Shown here: positions 8,930-16,687 of the stretch, in pieces
Position numbering within the stretch: position 1 is the stretch's first letter
Layout: the number at the start of each line of letters is the position of its first letter
DNA from: DAHUXN01 sp963811805
GTDB taxonomy: Bacteria > Acidobacteriota > Terriglobia > Acidiferrales > UBA7541
Assembly (NCBI GenBank): GCA_963811805.1
Contig: CAWESU010000002.1
Span: 124,001-188,000 of the forward strand
Direction of reading: 5' to 3'
DNA length: 64,000 bases
Made by a program: the position numbers and the translations under genes
The notes under the pieces: generated by a model
Database searches by the model: none
What the model saw: only the letters and a program-made list of their open reading frames with translations
What the model was told of the DNA's origin: nothing

Positions 8930-8987
8930 GCCCGCGGCCGAAGCCGCGGGCAGCGTGCCAATTGCATGCTCCGCCGCCGTAGCGGCG
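8930..8987. repeat. Pair of REP-like GC hairpins between hyuB and carD
   Basis: The first hairpin is a 9-bp perfect stem (GCCCGCGGC/GCCGCGGGC) with a CGAA loop at 8930-8951. The second is a 6-bp stem (CGCCGC/GCGGCG) with a CGTA loop at 8972-8987. They lie between convergent genes in the usual REP position and may also slow transcription. No U-tract follows, so they are not typical intrinsic terminators. Confidence 0.55.
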
Positions 8988-9004
8988 TTCGTGAGAGGAA
9001 CTAG

Positions 9005-9529
9005 CTAGTTCTCCAGCTTTTCGAGCGCCTCGGGCATCTGCAAGTGCGCTTTGGCCAACGCGCGAACCAGGTTTGACTCCATGGTTTGCTCGGTGGTATT
9101 TCGCACCGTCGCCAATTCCGTGATCAGCAAATGCTTAGCGCGTTCGAGCATTTTCTTTTCGCGGAAGGAGAGCGGCTTCGTGCGGCTCAACGAAACCAAT
9201 CCCTTCAGCACCGCCGCCACTTCCATCAAGGATCCGGTACGCATCCGTTCAGAGTTCTCTTTGAAGCGATGCTTCCAGTCATGATGTGAAGCAGAACGGC
9301 CCTTTTCCAGGTAGTTGATGACGCTGCCGGCTTCCGTGGAACGGATTACGGGACGCAGGCCGACGGTGTCGATGTTTGTCTGAGGGACCATTACCTTGAG
9401 GCCGCTGGAAACAATCTTAAGCATGTAATAACGTTCAGAGCGGCCGTTAAGGTAACCGTAACTGATTTGTTCGATGACTCCTACACCATGGTTCGGATAG
9501 ACAACCTTCTCTCCCAGTTTAAATTCCAT
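9005..9529 (-). CDS. carD: CarD/CdnL-family transcriptional regulator
   Basis: This 174-residue protein starts MEFKLGEKVVYPNHGVGVIE, the Tudor-like RNA-polymerase-interacting domain shared with Mfd and CarD. It then has a helical DNA-contacting C-terminal domain containing LMEVAAVLKGLVSLSRTKPLSFREKKMLERAK. CarD binds the RNA polymerase beta subunit and stabilises open complexes, especially at rRNA promoters, in the bacteria where it is studied. Length matches the family. It has a strong promoter with an overlapping inverted repeat (see the promoter entry). It is convergent with hyuB and divergent from tsaB. Confidence 0.93.
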   Translation of the reverse strand: MEFKLGEKVVYPNHGVGVIEQISYGYLNGRSERYYMLKIVSSGLKVMVPQTNIDTVGLRPVIRSTEAGSVINYLEKGRSASHHDWKHRFKENSERMRTGSLMEVAAVLKGLVSLSRTKPLSFREKKMLERAKHLLITELATVRNTTEQTMESNLVRALAKAHLQMPEALEKLEN

Positions 9530-9563
9530 ACAGGATGCACCCTCCCCAGAAAGTACAGTAAAA

Positions 9564-9593
9564 ATAGTAGGCTTACCTTCAGCAGAAGGTCAA
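9564..9593 (-). promoter_or_regulatory. carD promoter with inverted repeat overlapping the -35
   Basis: On the minus strand, TTGACC (9588-9593) and TACTAT (9564-9569) are 18 bases apart, a good sigma70-type pair. A perfect inverted repeat ACCTTC-N4-GAAGGT occupies 9575-9590, overlapping the -35 and most of the spacer. That is an ideal position for a repressor or MerR-like regulator (inference). Confidence 0.6.
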
Positions 9594-9672
9594 GGATTTC
9601 TGTACAAAAATCGCGATTTTTCGGTCCGTTTTTGGCGCTTGATTTGCTAGTCAAACAGCGCATAAATAGGCG

Positions 9673-9678
9673 TACAAT
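9673..9678 (+). promoter_or_regulatory. TACAAT -10 element of tsaB, predicted leaderless
   Basis: TACAAT ends eight bases before the ATG at 9687, so transcription would start at or within two bases of that codon. There is no convincing -35 at 17 bases and no Shine-Dalgarno. The layout is the same as at hyuA. Confidence 0.4.
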
Positions 9679-9686
9679 CTATGTTT

Positions 9687-10400
9687 ATGGTTCTGCTGGC
9701 GGTCGACACGGCGAGTCGCGCCGGTAGCCTGGCGGTTTTGAACGACGGTCGGCTGGCTGGTGTCATTTCCACCGCCTCGGACGAACCGTATTCCAGTCGC
9801 CTTTTCCGTCAGCTGGATTTCCTTCTTCACGAATTGCAAATCAAAATCAGCGATTTCGATGTTTTTGCCGTTAACGCCGGCCCCGGCTCTTTCACAGGCC
9901 TGCGCGTTGGCCTCGCCGCCGTAAAGGGTTGGGCGGAGGTGTTCTCCAAGCCAATTGTTGCCGTGAGCGGGCTCGAAGCCCTCGCCGCGCAGGCTTCCGC
10001 GGCTTTGCGCGGAGGCTTGATCGCTCCTGTGCTGGACGCGCACCGCGGCCAGATCTATGCAGCTTTATATCGATTCGATGATTCTCGCCTTGTCGTTGAA
10101 GAACCCGAGCAGGTTTGCACGGCCCAAGAATTTCTCGCGCGCATCGGAACGCGAAATGGAAACGAGCAGGTGCGCTTTGTTTCTACGTGTCCGGCGGTCC
10201 TGCAACCTGCGCTCGATAGCTGGACCGCAGCCCCAGTCAGGATTGCGCGCGCCGTTGAGCCGGCTAGCCCCGTGTTCGCGCCAACCATCGGGCAGCTGGC
10301 CTTCGAGCGAGCCGCCCGCGGTGAAGTCACCGATTCATTGCGCCTCGATGCGAATTATGTTCGCCGTTCCGACGCCGAACTGCTTTGGAAGGAGCCGTGA
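9687..10400 (+). CDS. tsaB: tRNA threonylcarbamoyladenosine biosynthesis protein TsaB
   Basis: This protein of about 237 residues starts MVLLAVDTASRAGSLAVL and contains NAGPGSFTGLRVGLAAVKGWAE, the GPGSFTGLR signature of TsaB. It is a non-catalytic ASKHA paralogue of TsaD and is needed for t6A formation on tRNA. Two in-frame ATGs exist, at 9681 and 9687; I prefer 9687 because the predicted transcription start leaves 9681 at or before the 5' end. The stop overlaps the rimI GTG (GTGA), the common tsaB-rimI pairing. Confidence 0.92.
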   Translation: MVLLAVDTASRAGSLAVLNDGRLAGVISTASDEPYSSRLFRQLDFLLHELQIKISDFDVFAVNAGPGSFTGLRVGLAAVKGWAEVFSKPIVAVSGLEALAAQASAALRGGLIAPVLDAHRGQIYAALYRFDDSRLVVEEPEQVCTAQEFLARIGTRNGNEQVRFVSTCPAVLQPALDSWTAAPVRIARAVEPASPVFAPTIGQLAFERAARGEVTDSLRLDANYVRRSDAELLWKEP

Positions 10401-10849
10401 GTGCTGCGGTCATTCGGTTCCTTGAGCCTCGCGACATTCCCGCAATTCTTCGAATTCAATCCAGCAGCCGCGAGGCGGCCCAATGGTCGGAAGTTGCTTA
10501 TGAAAATCTTCGGCAAGCTGGCCAAGGCGCCTGGGTCGCCGAGCACGAGGGACATATAGCTGGATTCCTTGTCGCGCGTGTGATGGCGAACGAAATGGAG
10601 ATCCTCAATCTCGCTGTCGACTCAAGTCTTCGCCGAAAGGGCATTGGGCGTGTGTTACTGCAGGAATCTCTTTCCTGGGCCGCGCAGAATGGCGCGAACC
10701 GAGTTTTCCTCGAGGTGCGAGTCTCCAACACCGCGGCGCGGCAATTCTACGAAGCGCACGGCTTCGCATCGGCGGGCGTCCGCGCAAACTACTACCATGA
10801 TCCCGACGAAGCCGCATTGCTCTTAACCTCCATCCTCGATCGCAAGTAA
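10397..10849 (+). CDS. rimI: Ribosomal-protein-alanine N-acetyltransferase (RimI-like GNAT)
   Basis: This 150-residue GNAT acetyltransferase has motif A as NLAVDSSLRRKGIGRVLLQE (acetyl-CoA pyrophosphate loop RRKGIG). This is followed by FLEVRVSNTAARQFYEAHGF, typical of RimI. Homologues acetylate the N-terminal alanine of ribosomal protein S18. The GTG at 10397 overlaps the tsaB stop by four bases and has GGAAGGAG immediately upstream. Its place behind tsaB supports RimI over a generic GNAT. Confidence 0.85.
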   Translation: MSAAVIRFLEPRDIPAILRIQSSSREAAQWSEVAYENLRQAGQGAWVAEHEGHIAGFLVARVMANEMEILNLAVDSSLRRKGIGRVLLQESLSWAAQNGANRVFLEVRVSNTAARQFYEAHGFASAGVRANYYHDPDEAALLLTSILDRK

Positions 10850-10945
10850 TTCCGAAAACACAGATTCGCGTCCCTCTTGGCGGCGCCCCGCAAATTGTGA
10901 TAACTTCTGCGCATGTGAGGGTAACTCCATACCAGGAGGCTGCGG

Positions 10946-11179
10946 ATGACGTTGACCTCGCGGGATATTCCCGGCGAACTGATGTCCAGCAATGAAGAGT
11001 TTCGCAACCTGGCCCAGGAACATTCTCAGTACGAAGAGCAACTCCACCAGTTGACTCGGCAGCCCTATCTTAGTTCTGAAGACCTTCTCCTCGAAGCCCA
11101 GCTGAAAAAATTGAAACTACGGTTGAAAGACCAGATGCAGCAATTGGTCGCCCGGCGTCGCCGCGAGCAATTGCGCTGA
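10946..11179 (+). CDS. DUF465/YdcH-family small coiled-coil protein
   Basis: This is a 77-residue, highly charged, all-helical protein. The segment FRNLAQEHSQYEEQLHQLT is followed by LKKLKLRLKDQMQQLVARRRRE, matching the YdcH/DUF465 pattern of two short helices forming a coiled coil. An AGGAGG lies upstream of the ATG. No enzymatic function is known for the family. It stands alone between rimI and psd on the same strand. Confidence 0.75.
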   Translation: MTLTSRDIPGELMSSNEEFRNLAQEHSQYEEQLHQLTRQPYLSSEDLLLEAQLKKLKLRLKDQMQQLVARRRREQLR

Positions 11180-11250
11180 GCGCGGCAGCGCGAAAGCTTG
11201 TTCTGTCGTACAATTACGGGTGTGTTCAGCCACGGACTGCTGCTTAGCCT

Positions 11251-11868
11251 ATGGTGAAAGACGGTTTTCGATTCGCGCTGCCGCCCCTGATTGTCGGCAT
11301 CGTGCTGGTGTTTTTTCGTTGGTGGCTGGGCGCGGCTTTTGTGATCCTCGGGCTTTTCGTTCTGTATTTTTTCCGTGATCCGGAGCGCCAAATCCCAAGC
11401 GAGCCGGGGGCGGTCGTCTCGCCCGCGGACGGGCGCATTGTCGAAGTGGTGGATGAACCGCTCGGCGGCCGGCCCGGGAAGCGCATCAGCATTTTTCTTT
11501 CAGTTTTCGATGTGCACGTAAACCGCGCTCCCGTTGGCGGCCAGGTTCGCGGGGTGGAGTATCATCGCGGTCGGTTCATGGCGGCGTGGAACGAGAAGGC
11601 GTCCCTTGCCAACGAGCAGAACGCGATCACTCTCGCCACTCCCGCCGGCGAGATGACCTTCAAGCAAATTGCCGGCTGGGTTGCTCGCCGCATTTTGTGC
11701 TGGACGCAAATCGGTGACGAAGTGAGAATTGGCCAGCGCATTGGCATGATTCGTTTCGGCTCGCGCGTGGATGTTTGGCTCCCGTCCGATGCTGAGATTC
11801 TGGTCCAGCGCGGCCAGCACGTGGCAGGAGGAGCCACGCAAATCGCCCGATGGCAACCAACGAAATAA
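11251..11868 (+). CDS. psd: Phosphatidylserine decarboxylase, short (archaeal-type) form
   Basis: This 205-residue protein has an N-terminal membrane hairpin (about residues 10-45, FRFALPPLIVGIVLVFFRWW onward), then VVSPADGRIVEVV, the FDVHVNRAP motif and C-terminal IRFGSRVDVWLP. Cleavage at the Gly-Ser of FGSR would create the pyruvoyl cofactor. It converts phosphatidylserine to phosphatidylethanolamine at the inner membrane. The short form is typical where psd precedes pssA, as here. The coding region overlaps pssA by 19 bases. Confidence 0.9.
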   Translation: MVKDGFRFALPPLIVGIVLVFFRWWLGAAFVILGLFVLYFFRDPERQIPSEPGAVVSPADGRIVEVVDEPLGGRPGKRISIFLSVFDVHVNRAPVGGQVRGVEYHRGRFMAAWNEKASLANEQNAITLATPAGEMTFKQIAGWVARRILCWTQIGDEVRIGQRIGMIRFGSRVDVWLPSDAEILVQRGQHVAGGATQIARWQPTK

Positions 11869-12671
11869 ATCCATTGGATCTTGACGCCGACGAGCCGCGT
11901 TCCGGCCGCAAAGGGCCACTGCGCCACGGTGTCTATATCCTTCCAAGCTTTTTCACCGTCCTCAACCTTCTCTGCGGCTACTACGCCATTCTCGAAACGT
12001 TTCGCGGCGGCGCGGGCGATATGGACAACGCCGCCCGCGCCATCGGCGCAGCGATTGTTTTTGACGCGATCGATGGGCGAATCGCCCGGCTGACGCACAC
12101 CAGCTCCGAATTCGGCAAGCAATTTGACTCTCTCGCCGACGTGGTCAGCTTCGGCATCGCTCCCGCATTTCTCGCATTCGGCTGGGGAGTGAAAGGCGTC
12201 ATGCTCGACTCATTCATCGCTGTGCATATCGTGCAATTGGGATGGGTGTCGAGTTTTGCTTTCGTGATTTTCTGCGCTTGGCGCCTGGCGCGATTCAATA
12301 TCGGTATGGCCGGCGGCTCCCGGTATTTCGTAGGCCTGCCGACCCCCGCCGCCGCCGGCACGATCGCGGCCATCGTCCACGCTATGTGGAATCCCATCGA
12401 GGATTGGCGCAAATCGCTCGTGTGGGTCCTTATTGTCTTGCTGCTCGGATTTCTCATGGCCAGCAAGGTGCGCTATTACAATTTCAAGGGCGTAAATTGG
12501 GGTCGTCGGCGAACGTCCCTTGCCGTTGTAGGCATGGCTCTAACCGTCGCCGCGATTTTCCGCTACTCCGAGGCCACGTTGCTCATCCTCGCGAGCGTTT
12601 ACGTCCTTCATGGCCTGGTGCTGGAAGCTCTCCGCAAAATGCGTCATCGGACTTCGGCGCACCCCGCTTGA
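11850..12671 (+). CDS. pssA: CDP-diacylglycerol--serine O-phosphatidyltransferase
   Basis: This 273-residue multi-pass membrane enzyme makes phosphatidylserine from CDP-diacylglycerol and serine. The CDP-alcohol phosphotransferase signature DG-x2-AR-x8-G-x3-D-x3-D is complete in the segment DGRIARLTHTSSEFGKQFD plus SLAD. Several hydrophobic helices follow. It overlaps psd upstream, and the next gene starts two bases after its stop, so psd-pssA and the following genes appear to be one operon. Confidence 0.92.
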   Translation: MATNEINPLDLDADEPRSGRKGPLRHGVYILPSFFTVLNLLCGYYAILETFRGGAGDMDNAARAIGAAIVFDAIDGRIARLTHTSSEFGKQFDSLADVVSFGIAPAFLAFGWGVKGVMLDSFIAVHIVQLGWVSSFAFVIFCAWRLARFNIGMAGGSRYFVGLPTPAAAGTIAAIVHAMWNPIEDWRKSLVWVLIVLLLGFLMASKVRYYNFKGVNWGRRRTSLAVVGMALTVAAIFRYSEATLLILASVYVLHGLVLEALRKMRHRTSAHPA

Positions 12672-12672
12672 C

Positions 12673-13701
12673 ATGCCCCGCGAAGATTCCATTCCCCGTA
12701 TCGCCATTGTCGGAGCGTCTTCGCTTCGTGGTAAAGAACTAAAGCAGTTCATCGAAGACGAGAATTTTCCAGTCGCGGACATCGCCCTTCTTGATGCGAC
12801 TCTTCCAGCGGGAACGCTCTCCGAAGCGGCAGGCGAACCCACATTTTTCAAGCCCATGGATCGCGAGAGCTTTGACGGTGTACGTCTAGTGTTTTTCTGT
12901 GGCACCTCCCAAGAGGCGAAGAGCAACTGGAAACTCGCCGCAGATGCCGGGGCGACGATCATTGATTTGACCGGCGCTCTCGAAGAAGAGGGAGGGGCTC
13001 CCTGGATTCCGGACTTGGATACGCTTCTGGCTCCTCCCGAAGCGAAGGCTGAACGGCCGCACCATCCCGGGATTTATTCTTCGCCGGCTCCGCCAGTGAT
13101 GATTGCCTGCCGGCTCGCCGCCGCTCTTCACGAACTTTCACCGTCTCGTCTGATAATTCTGTTTTTTCCACCTGTATCCGAGCGCGACCAGTCAGGGATC
13201 GACGAGCTCGAAAAGCAAACCGCCGATTTGCTCCTGCTGCGCCCTATCTCGCAGACCGTTTTTGATGCGCAGGTCGCCTTCAATCTCCTCGCCAGCTATG
13301 GCGAAGCCAGCCGCCCAGCTATTTCCGAGATGCGCGGCGAAATATCGAAAGGCTTGGCCGCGTATTTGCGCGGGCGCATTCCGTTTCCCGCTGTGCAACT
13401 TATCCAGGTGCCTGTTTTTTACGGCTATGCTTTTGCCGCCTACGCCGATCTGCCCGCATCTGTGGAGCTCGCCGCGATTGACGCCGCGCTCTTTGCCGCA
13501 GGCATGCATGTGGTTGGGAAAGGTGACTCCAAGCCGAGCAATGTCAGCGTCGCCGGCGAGGCGAAGATTCACATCGCTCGCGCGGAACATGACGCAGGCG
13601 TGAGTTCCGGCGTTTGGCTTTGGGGAGCGGCCGACAACCTTCGGCTGGCTGCCGCGAACGCCGTGCGAATTGCGGAGGAGCTTCTTGCGCCCAAGGTCTA
13701 A
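12673..13701 (+). CDS. Aspartate-semialdehyde dehydrogenase-like protein lacking catalytic residues
   Basis: This 342-residue protein has the Rossmann start IPRIAIVGASSLRGKELKQF and the dimerisation/C-terminal half of the Asd/USG-1 family (VSERDQSGIDELEKQT, then GRIPFPAVQLIQVPVFYGYA). Where true enzymes have the nucleophile motif N-C-T/S, this protein has SSPAPP at about residues 136-141. The active-site His of the GHS segment is Tyr (GYA, about 251-253). It is therefore probably not a dehydrogenase. It sits between pssA (one base away) and lptE, which overlaps its 3' end, so an envelope-related or regulatory role is inferred. A USG-1-type homologue is the closest label. Confidence 0.75.
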   Translation: MPREDSIPRIAIVGASSLRGKELKQFIEDENFPVADIALLDATLPAGTLSEAAGEPTFFKPMDRESFDGVRLVFFCGTSQEAKSNWKLAADAGATIIDLTGALEEEGGAPWIPDLDTLLAPPEAKAERPHHPGIYSSPAPPVMIACRLAAALHELSPSRLIILFFPPVSERDQSGIDELEKQTADLLLLRPISQTVFDAQVAFNLLASYGEASRPAISEMRGEISKGLAAYLRGRIPFPAVQLIQVPVFYGYAFAAYADLPASVELAAIDAALFAAGMHVVGKGDSKPSNVSVAGEAKIHIARAEHDAGVSSGVWLWGAADNLRLAAANAVRIAEELLAPKV

Positions 13702-14239
13702 CCGTTTTAGCACCCTGGCGCTGGCTTCCGCCGTCGGGACGACGCTCATCATAGTCGCTGCGACAGCCGGATGCGGTTACCATGTTGCGGGGCGTACCTC
13801 TGAGCTTCCATCGAGCTGGCACACCCTCGCGGTGCCCATATTTGTCAATCGCACTGCGGGGTATCGCATTGAGCAGCGTGTGACCAACGCCGTGATGCAC
13901 GAGTTCATCGTGCGCACCAAGTATCACATCGTGCCCAGCGAAGACGGCGCGGATGCCGTCCTGCACGGCGAAATAACCGACATCGAAGCAGTCCCTTTGC
14001 TTTTCGACGCCACCTCCGGTCACGTCACGACCATGCTGGTCACGCTCAAGTTCAAGGTCAGTCTTGTCGACGAAACCTCTAAGAAAGTGGTCTATCGCGA
14101 CGATAATTTTGTGTTTCGGAACGAGTATCAAGTGTCGGGTGACGTAAATCAGTTTTTTCAGGAAGAGGACCCCGCGCTGGGCCGCATGTCGCGCGATTTC
14201 GCGTCGGATCTAGTTTCGCGCGCGCTCGAGGGCTTCTAA
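13685..14239 (+). CDS. lptE: LPS-assembly lipoprotein LptE
   Basis: This protein of about 184 residues has a lipoprotein signal peptide (basic start, hydrophobic TLIIVAATAGCGY, lipobox TAGC). It then has an LptE-type domain including LAVPIFVNRTAGYRIEQRVT and VYRDDNFVFRNEY. LptE plugs and assembles the LptD barrel that inserts lipopolysaccharide into the outer membrane. I chose TTG at 13685 because GGAGGAG lies four bases upstream; an earlier TTG at 13670 is also in frame. The gene overlaps the preceding one by 17 bases and ends in TAATG with holA. It is direct evidence for a diderm cell. Confidence 0.85.
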   Translation: MRPRSNRFSTLALASAVGTTLIIVAATAGCGYHVAGRTSELPSSWHTLAVPIFVNRTAGYRIEQRVTNAVMHEFIVRTKYHIVPSEDGADAVLHGEITDIEAVPLLFDATSGHVTTMLVTLKFKVSLVDETSKKVVYRDDNFVFRNEYQVSGDVNQFFQEEDPALGRMSRDFASDLVSRALEGF

Positions 14240-15267
14240 TGCCGCAAGCCACAGTTCAAAATCTGCTTCAGCGTATCGAGAAAGGAAAGCCGATTCCCGG
14301 GATTGTCTTGCTGGGCGCCGACCCGTATCTTCGCGATCAGTGCCGCAACGCTCTGCTCGAAAAATTCATCCCCGAAGGCGCCCGCGATTGGGCGGTTTTC
14401 AGGATTTCAGCGACGGGGAGCGGGCTGCAGGAATTGTTGCAGCGCGCCCAAATGGCGCCGATGCTTTCGCCCCTGCAAGTTTTGATTTTGCAGGACACTG
14501 AGGCGCTCGAACGCGGTGGCGACGACGCGCTGGAACGCACCGCGGATGCGCTCGCTGCTTACCTCGAAGATCCCGCTCCCTTTTCGATAGTTGTTTTTGA
14601 AGCAGAGCAGCTCGACCGCCGCAAGAAGCCTTTCAAGACGCTAGCGGCAGGCGCGCTGATTGTCGAGCTTTCTGCGGATGTGGACCCTACCGCTCTGGCG
14701 CTGCACATGGCCCGCGAGCTGGGGGCGAGCATCAGCCAGGATGCGGCAGCCGAACTGGCTGATGCCGTCGATGGCGAACCTGCGAAAATCCGCCTCGAGC
14801 TCGAAAAGCTTCTGCTCTATGTCGCCGGACGGCAAATCACTCCTGCCGACGTTGATACCTTGGTCGTTTCCGCAAAAAAATATACGGTGTGGAAGTTGGC
14901 TGACGCCTTCGCGGCGCGCGACCGCCGCGCGTCGATGGAGCTTCTCGATTCCTTGCTGCGCGAAGGCCAACAGCCCGCCGGCATCGTCGGCGCACTTTCC
15001 TGGATGTACCGCAAGCTGGTGGAGGCCCGAGAACTGCCGGCCGGAACGAATCCCTATTCCGCGGCCCGCGATTTAGGCATGCGCCCAGAAGCGGCGGCCA
15101 TCGCATTGCAACAAGCGCGCAAGATTCCCCGCGAGCAACTGTTGGCGGGAATCGCAATTCTGGCAGAGGCGGACAGCGCGCTGAAGTCTGGGGCGCCCAA
15201 TCCACGCGCCACTCTGGAGTTTGTCCTGGCGCGCCTCACTTCCTCTGGCGCGGGCACGGCAGCTTAG
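14239..15267 (+). CDS. holA: DNA polymerase III subunit delta
   Basis: This 342-residue clamp-loader subunit has the N-terminal IPGIVLLGADPYLRDQCRNAL segment, an AAA+-like but ATP-site-less fold, and the C-terminal collar-type helical region with LDSLLREGQQPAGIVGALSWM. Delta opens the beta sliding clamp during loading. The ATG overlaps the lptE stop by one base (TAATG), the classic lptE-holA coupling. Its stop overlaps the convergent rpsT stop by four bases. Confidence 0.9.
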   Translation: MPQATVQNLLQRIEKGKPIPGIVLLGADPYLRDQCRNALLEKFIPEGARDWAVFRISATGSGLQELLQRAQMAPMLSPLQVLILQDTEALERGGDDALERTADALAAYLEDPAPFSIVVFEAEQLDRRKKPFKTLAAGALIVELSADVDPTALALHMARELGASISQDAAAELADAVDGEPAKIRLELEKLLLYVAGRQITPADVDTLVVSAKKYTVWKLADAFAARDRRASMELLDSLLREGQQPAGIVGALSWMYRKLVEARELPAGTNPYSAARDLGMRPEAAAIALQQARKIPREQLLAGIAILAEADSALKSGAPNPRATLEFVLARLTSSGAGTAA

Positions 15268-15569
15268 GACTTTTTCGCTTGGCGCGTCCCATTCAATGCG
15301 ATGGCGAGCCGCGACTTGTACCGGTTGGCCGTGTTGCGGGGAAGTGAGTGGTTTTTCACCGCGCGGTCGAGCTCGGAAAACGTATGCGGCAGCGCTTTTT
15401 CTGCCTTAGTGGCGTCGCCCCCAGCCAGCAGCGCGCGGAACTGCCGCACCGCCGTGCGGACGCGCGTGCGATTGGCGCGATTCGCCACGGTGCGGCTCGC
15501 GCTCTTGCGAATGTTCTTGAAAACCGACTTCGACCTCTTCTTCTGCTTTACCGGCGTGCCTTGCGGCAT
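15264..15569 (-). CDS. rpsT: 30S ribosomal protein S20
   Basis: This 101-residue, strongly basic helical protein starts MPQGTPVKQKKRSKSVFKN and contains NRANRTRVRTAVRQFRALL and SLPRNTANRYKSRLAIAL, the S20 pattern. S20 binds the 5' domain of 16S rRNA early in 30S assembly. Position next to holA is a common arrangement. It has its own consensus promoter and a short leader with a hairpin beside an AAGGAG ribosome-binding site. Confidence 0.93.
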   Translation of the reverse strand: MPQGTPVKQKKRSKSVFKNIRKSASRTVANRANRTRVRTAVRQFRALLAGGDATKAEKALPHTFSELDRAVKNHSLPRNTANRYKSRLAIALNGTRQAKKS

Positions 15570-15582
15570 TCAGTCTCTCCTT

Positions 15583-15597
15583 CTCGATATAGTCGAG
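15583..15597 (-). promoter_or_regulatory. Hairpin in the rpsT leader adjacent to the ribosome-binding site
   Basis: A 5-bp stem CTCGA/TCGAG with a CTATA loop begins at the predicted transcription start and ends directly against the AAGGAG (15577-15582) that lies seven bases before the ATG. It may stabilise the mRNA end or be part of S20 feedback control (inference). Confidence 0.4.
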
Positions 15598-15603
15598 TTA
15601 ACA

Positions 15604-15632
15604 ACATTATCGGAGGCATCCGCCTTTGTCAA
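15604..15632 (-). promoter_or_regulatory. rpsT promoter
   Basis: On the minus strand a perfect TTGACA (15627-15632) and TAATGT (15604-15609) are separated by exactly 17 bases. The leader would be about 28 bases. Confidence 0.75.
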
Positions 15633-15769
15633 TTTCCGTTCACCGATCCCTGCGACGGTCAATAGGCCTTTGACGTTCATCCCGTTCCAGCCTAATATGG
15701 CGGCCCTGTCCATTGCATTTTCGTGAATTTTTGCGCACGCCCGGTGTAAAGTCATTAGAGCGAGGGCGG

Positions 15770-16636
15770 ATGATACTGATACCTCGGAGAATAACCCAGC
15801 TGCTCCGACAGCGGCACCCACGGGCCTTTCTTTGGCTCGCGATTTTGGCCCTTGTCCTCGGCGCGACTGCGGCGGCACAGAACCCCAAAGACCTTCGCCC
15901 CCAAGGCTACGTCAGCGACTTCGCCCACGTTATCTCCCCGGACACCAAGGCGGCTCTGGATACGCTCTGTCAAGAGCTGGACAAAAAAGCCGGCGCGCAA
16001 ATCGCCATTGTCACCGTCAGATCCCTTGAACACGAATCCATCGAGGAATACTCCATCGATCTCGCCACTCGCTGGGGGATCGGGCCGAAGCAAAAAGATC
16101 GTGGGGTGCTGATTCTGGTCGCGCCGCGGCAGCGCCGCTATCGCATCGAAGTCGGTTACGGCCTCGAGCCGATTCTCCCGGACGGCCTTGTCGGCGACTT
16201 TGGCCGCCAAGCCGTCCCGCAACTCCGAATCGGCAATTACAGCGGAGCCATCCTGCTTCTGACGGAGAATGTTGCCACGGTAGTCGCTAAGGATCGCGGC
16301 GTAACTCTCGCAGCTCTTTCGCAGGATGGACAGTCCCCCATGGGCGCGGAAACTCCTCCCCCGCCGCCTACGCCGCAAAACGTCACGTTGCGAATTCTGC
16401 CCGTTCTACTATTGTTGTTCTTTCCCCTGCTCGGACTGTTACTCCGAATGCGCGCCGGTCGCCGGTACGGTCGTGGCCACGGTGTCATGTGGGCAGCGGC
16501 CCCCTGGTTCTTGGGTGGCAGCGGATTTGGCGGTGGCGGTGGTTCGTGGGGTGGCGGCGGCTTCGGTGGTGGCGGCGGCTTCGGCGGCTTTGGCGGCGGT
16601 TCCTTTGGCGGTGGCGGGGCGAGTGGGAGTTGGTGA
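15770..16636 (+). CDS. TPM-domain (YgcG-like) membrane protein with Gly-rich tail
   Basis: This 288-residue protein has an N-terminal signal or anchor helix (FLWLAILALVLGATAAA, about residues 20-36). A TPM domain follows: YVSDFAHVISPDTKAALDTL, then IAIVTVRSLEHESIEEYSIDLA and VLILVAPRQRRYRIEVGYGLE. A proline linker, a second membrane helix (ILPVLLLLFFPLLGLLL) and a Gly-rich tail ending GASGSW complete it. TPM domains face the periplasm; phosphatase or thylakoid repair roles are known only for relatives. The ATG at 15770 has GAGGG upstream. The downstream nucleotidyltransferase and LemA genes probably belong to the same operon. Confidence 0.8.
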   Translation: MILIPRRITQLLRQRHPRAFLWLAILALVLGATAAAQNPKDLRPQGYVSDFAHVISPDTKAALDTLCQELDKKAGAQIAIVTVRSLEHESIEEYSIDLATRWGIGPKQKDRGVLILVAPRQRRYRIEVGYGLEPILPDGLVGDFGRQAVPQLRIGNYSGAILLLTENVATVVAKDRGVTLAALSQDGQSPMGAETPPPPPTPQNVTLRILPVLLLLFFPLLGLLLRMRAGRRYGRGHGVMWAAAPWFLGGSGFGGGGGSWGGGGFGGGGGFGGFGGGSFGGGGASGSW

Positions 16637-16687
16637 ACAACGCCCGTCCTGTGCAAGTGATCGGATTCTGACGGTGGCGGCAACCTA

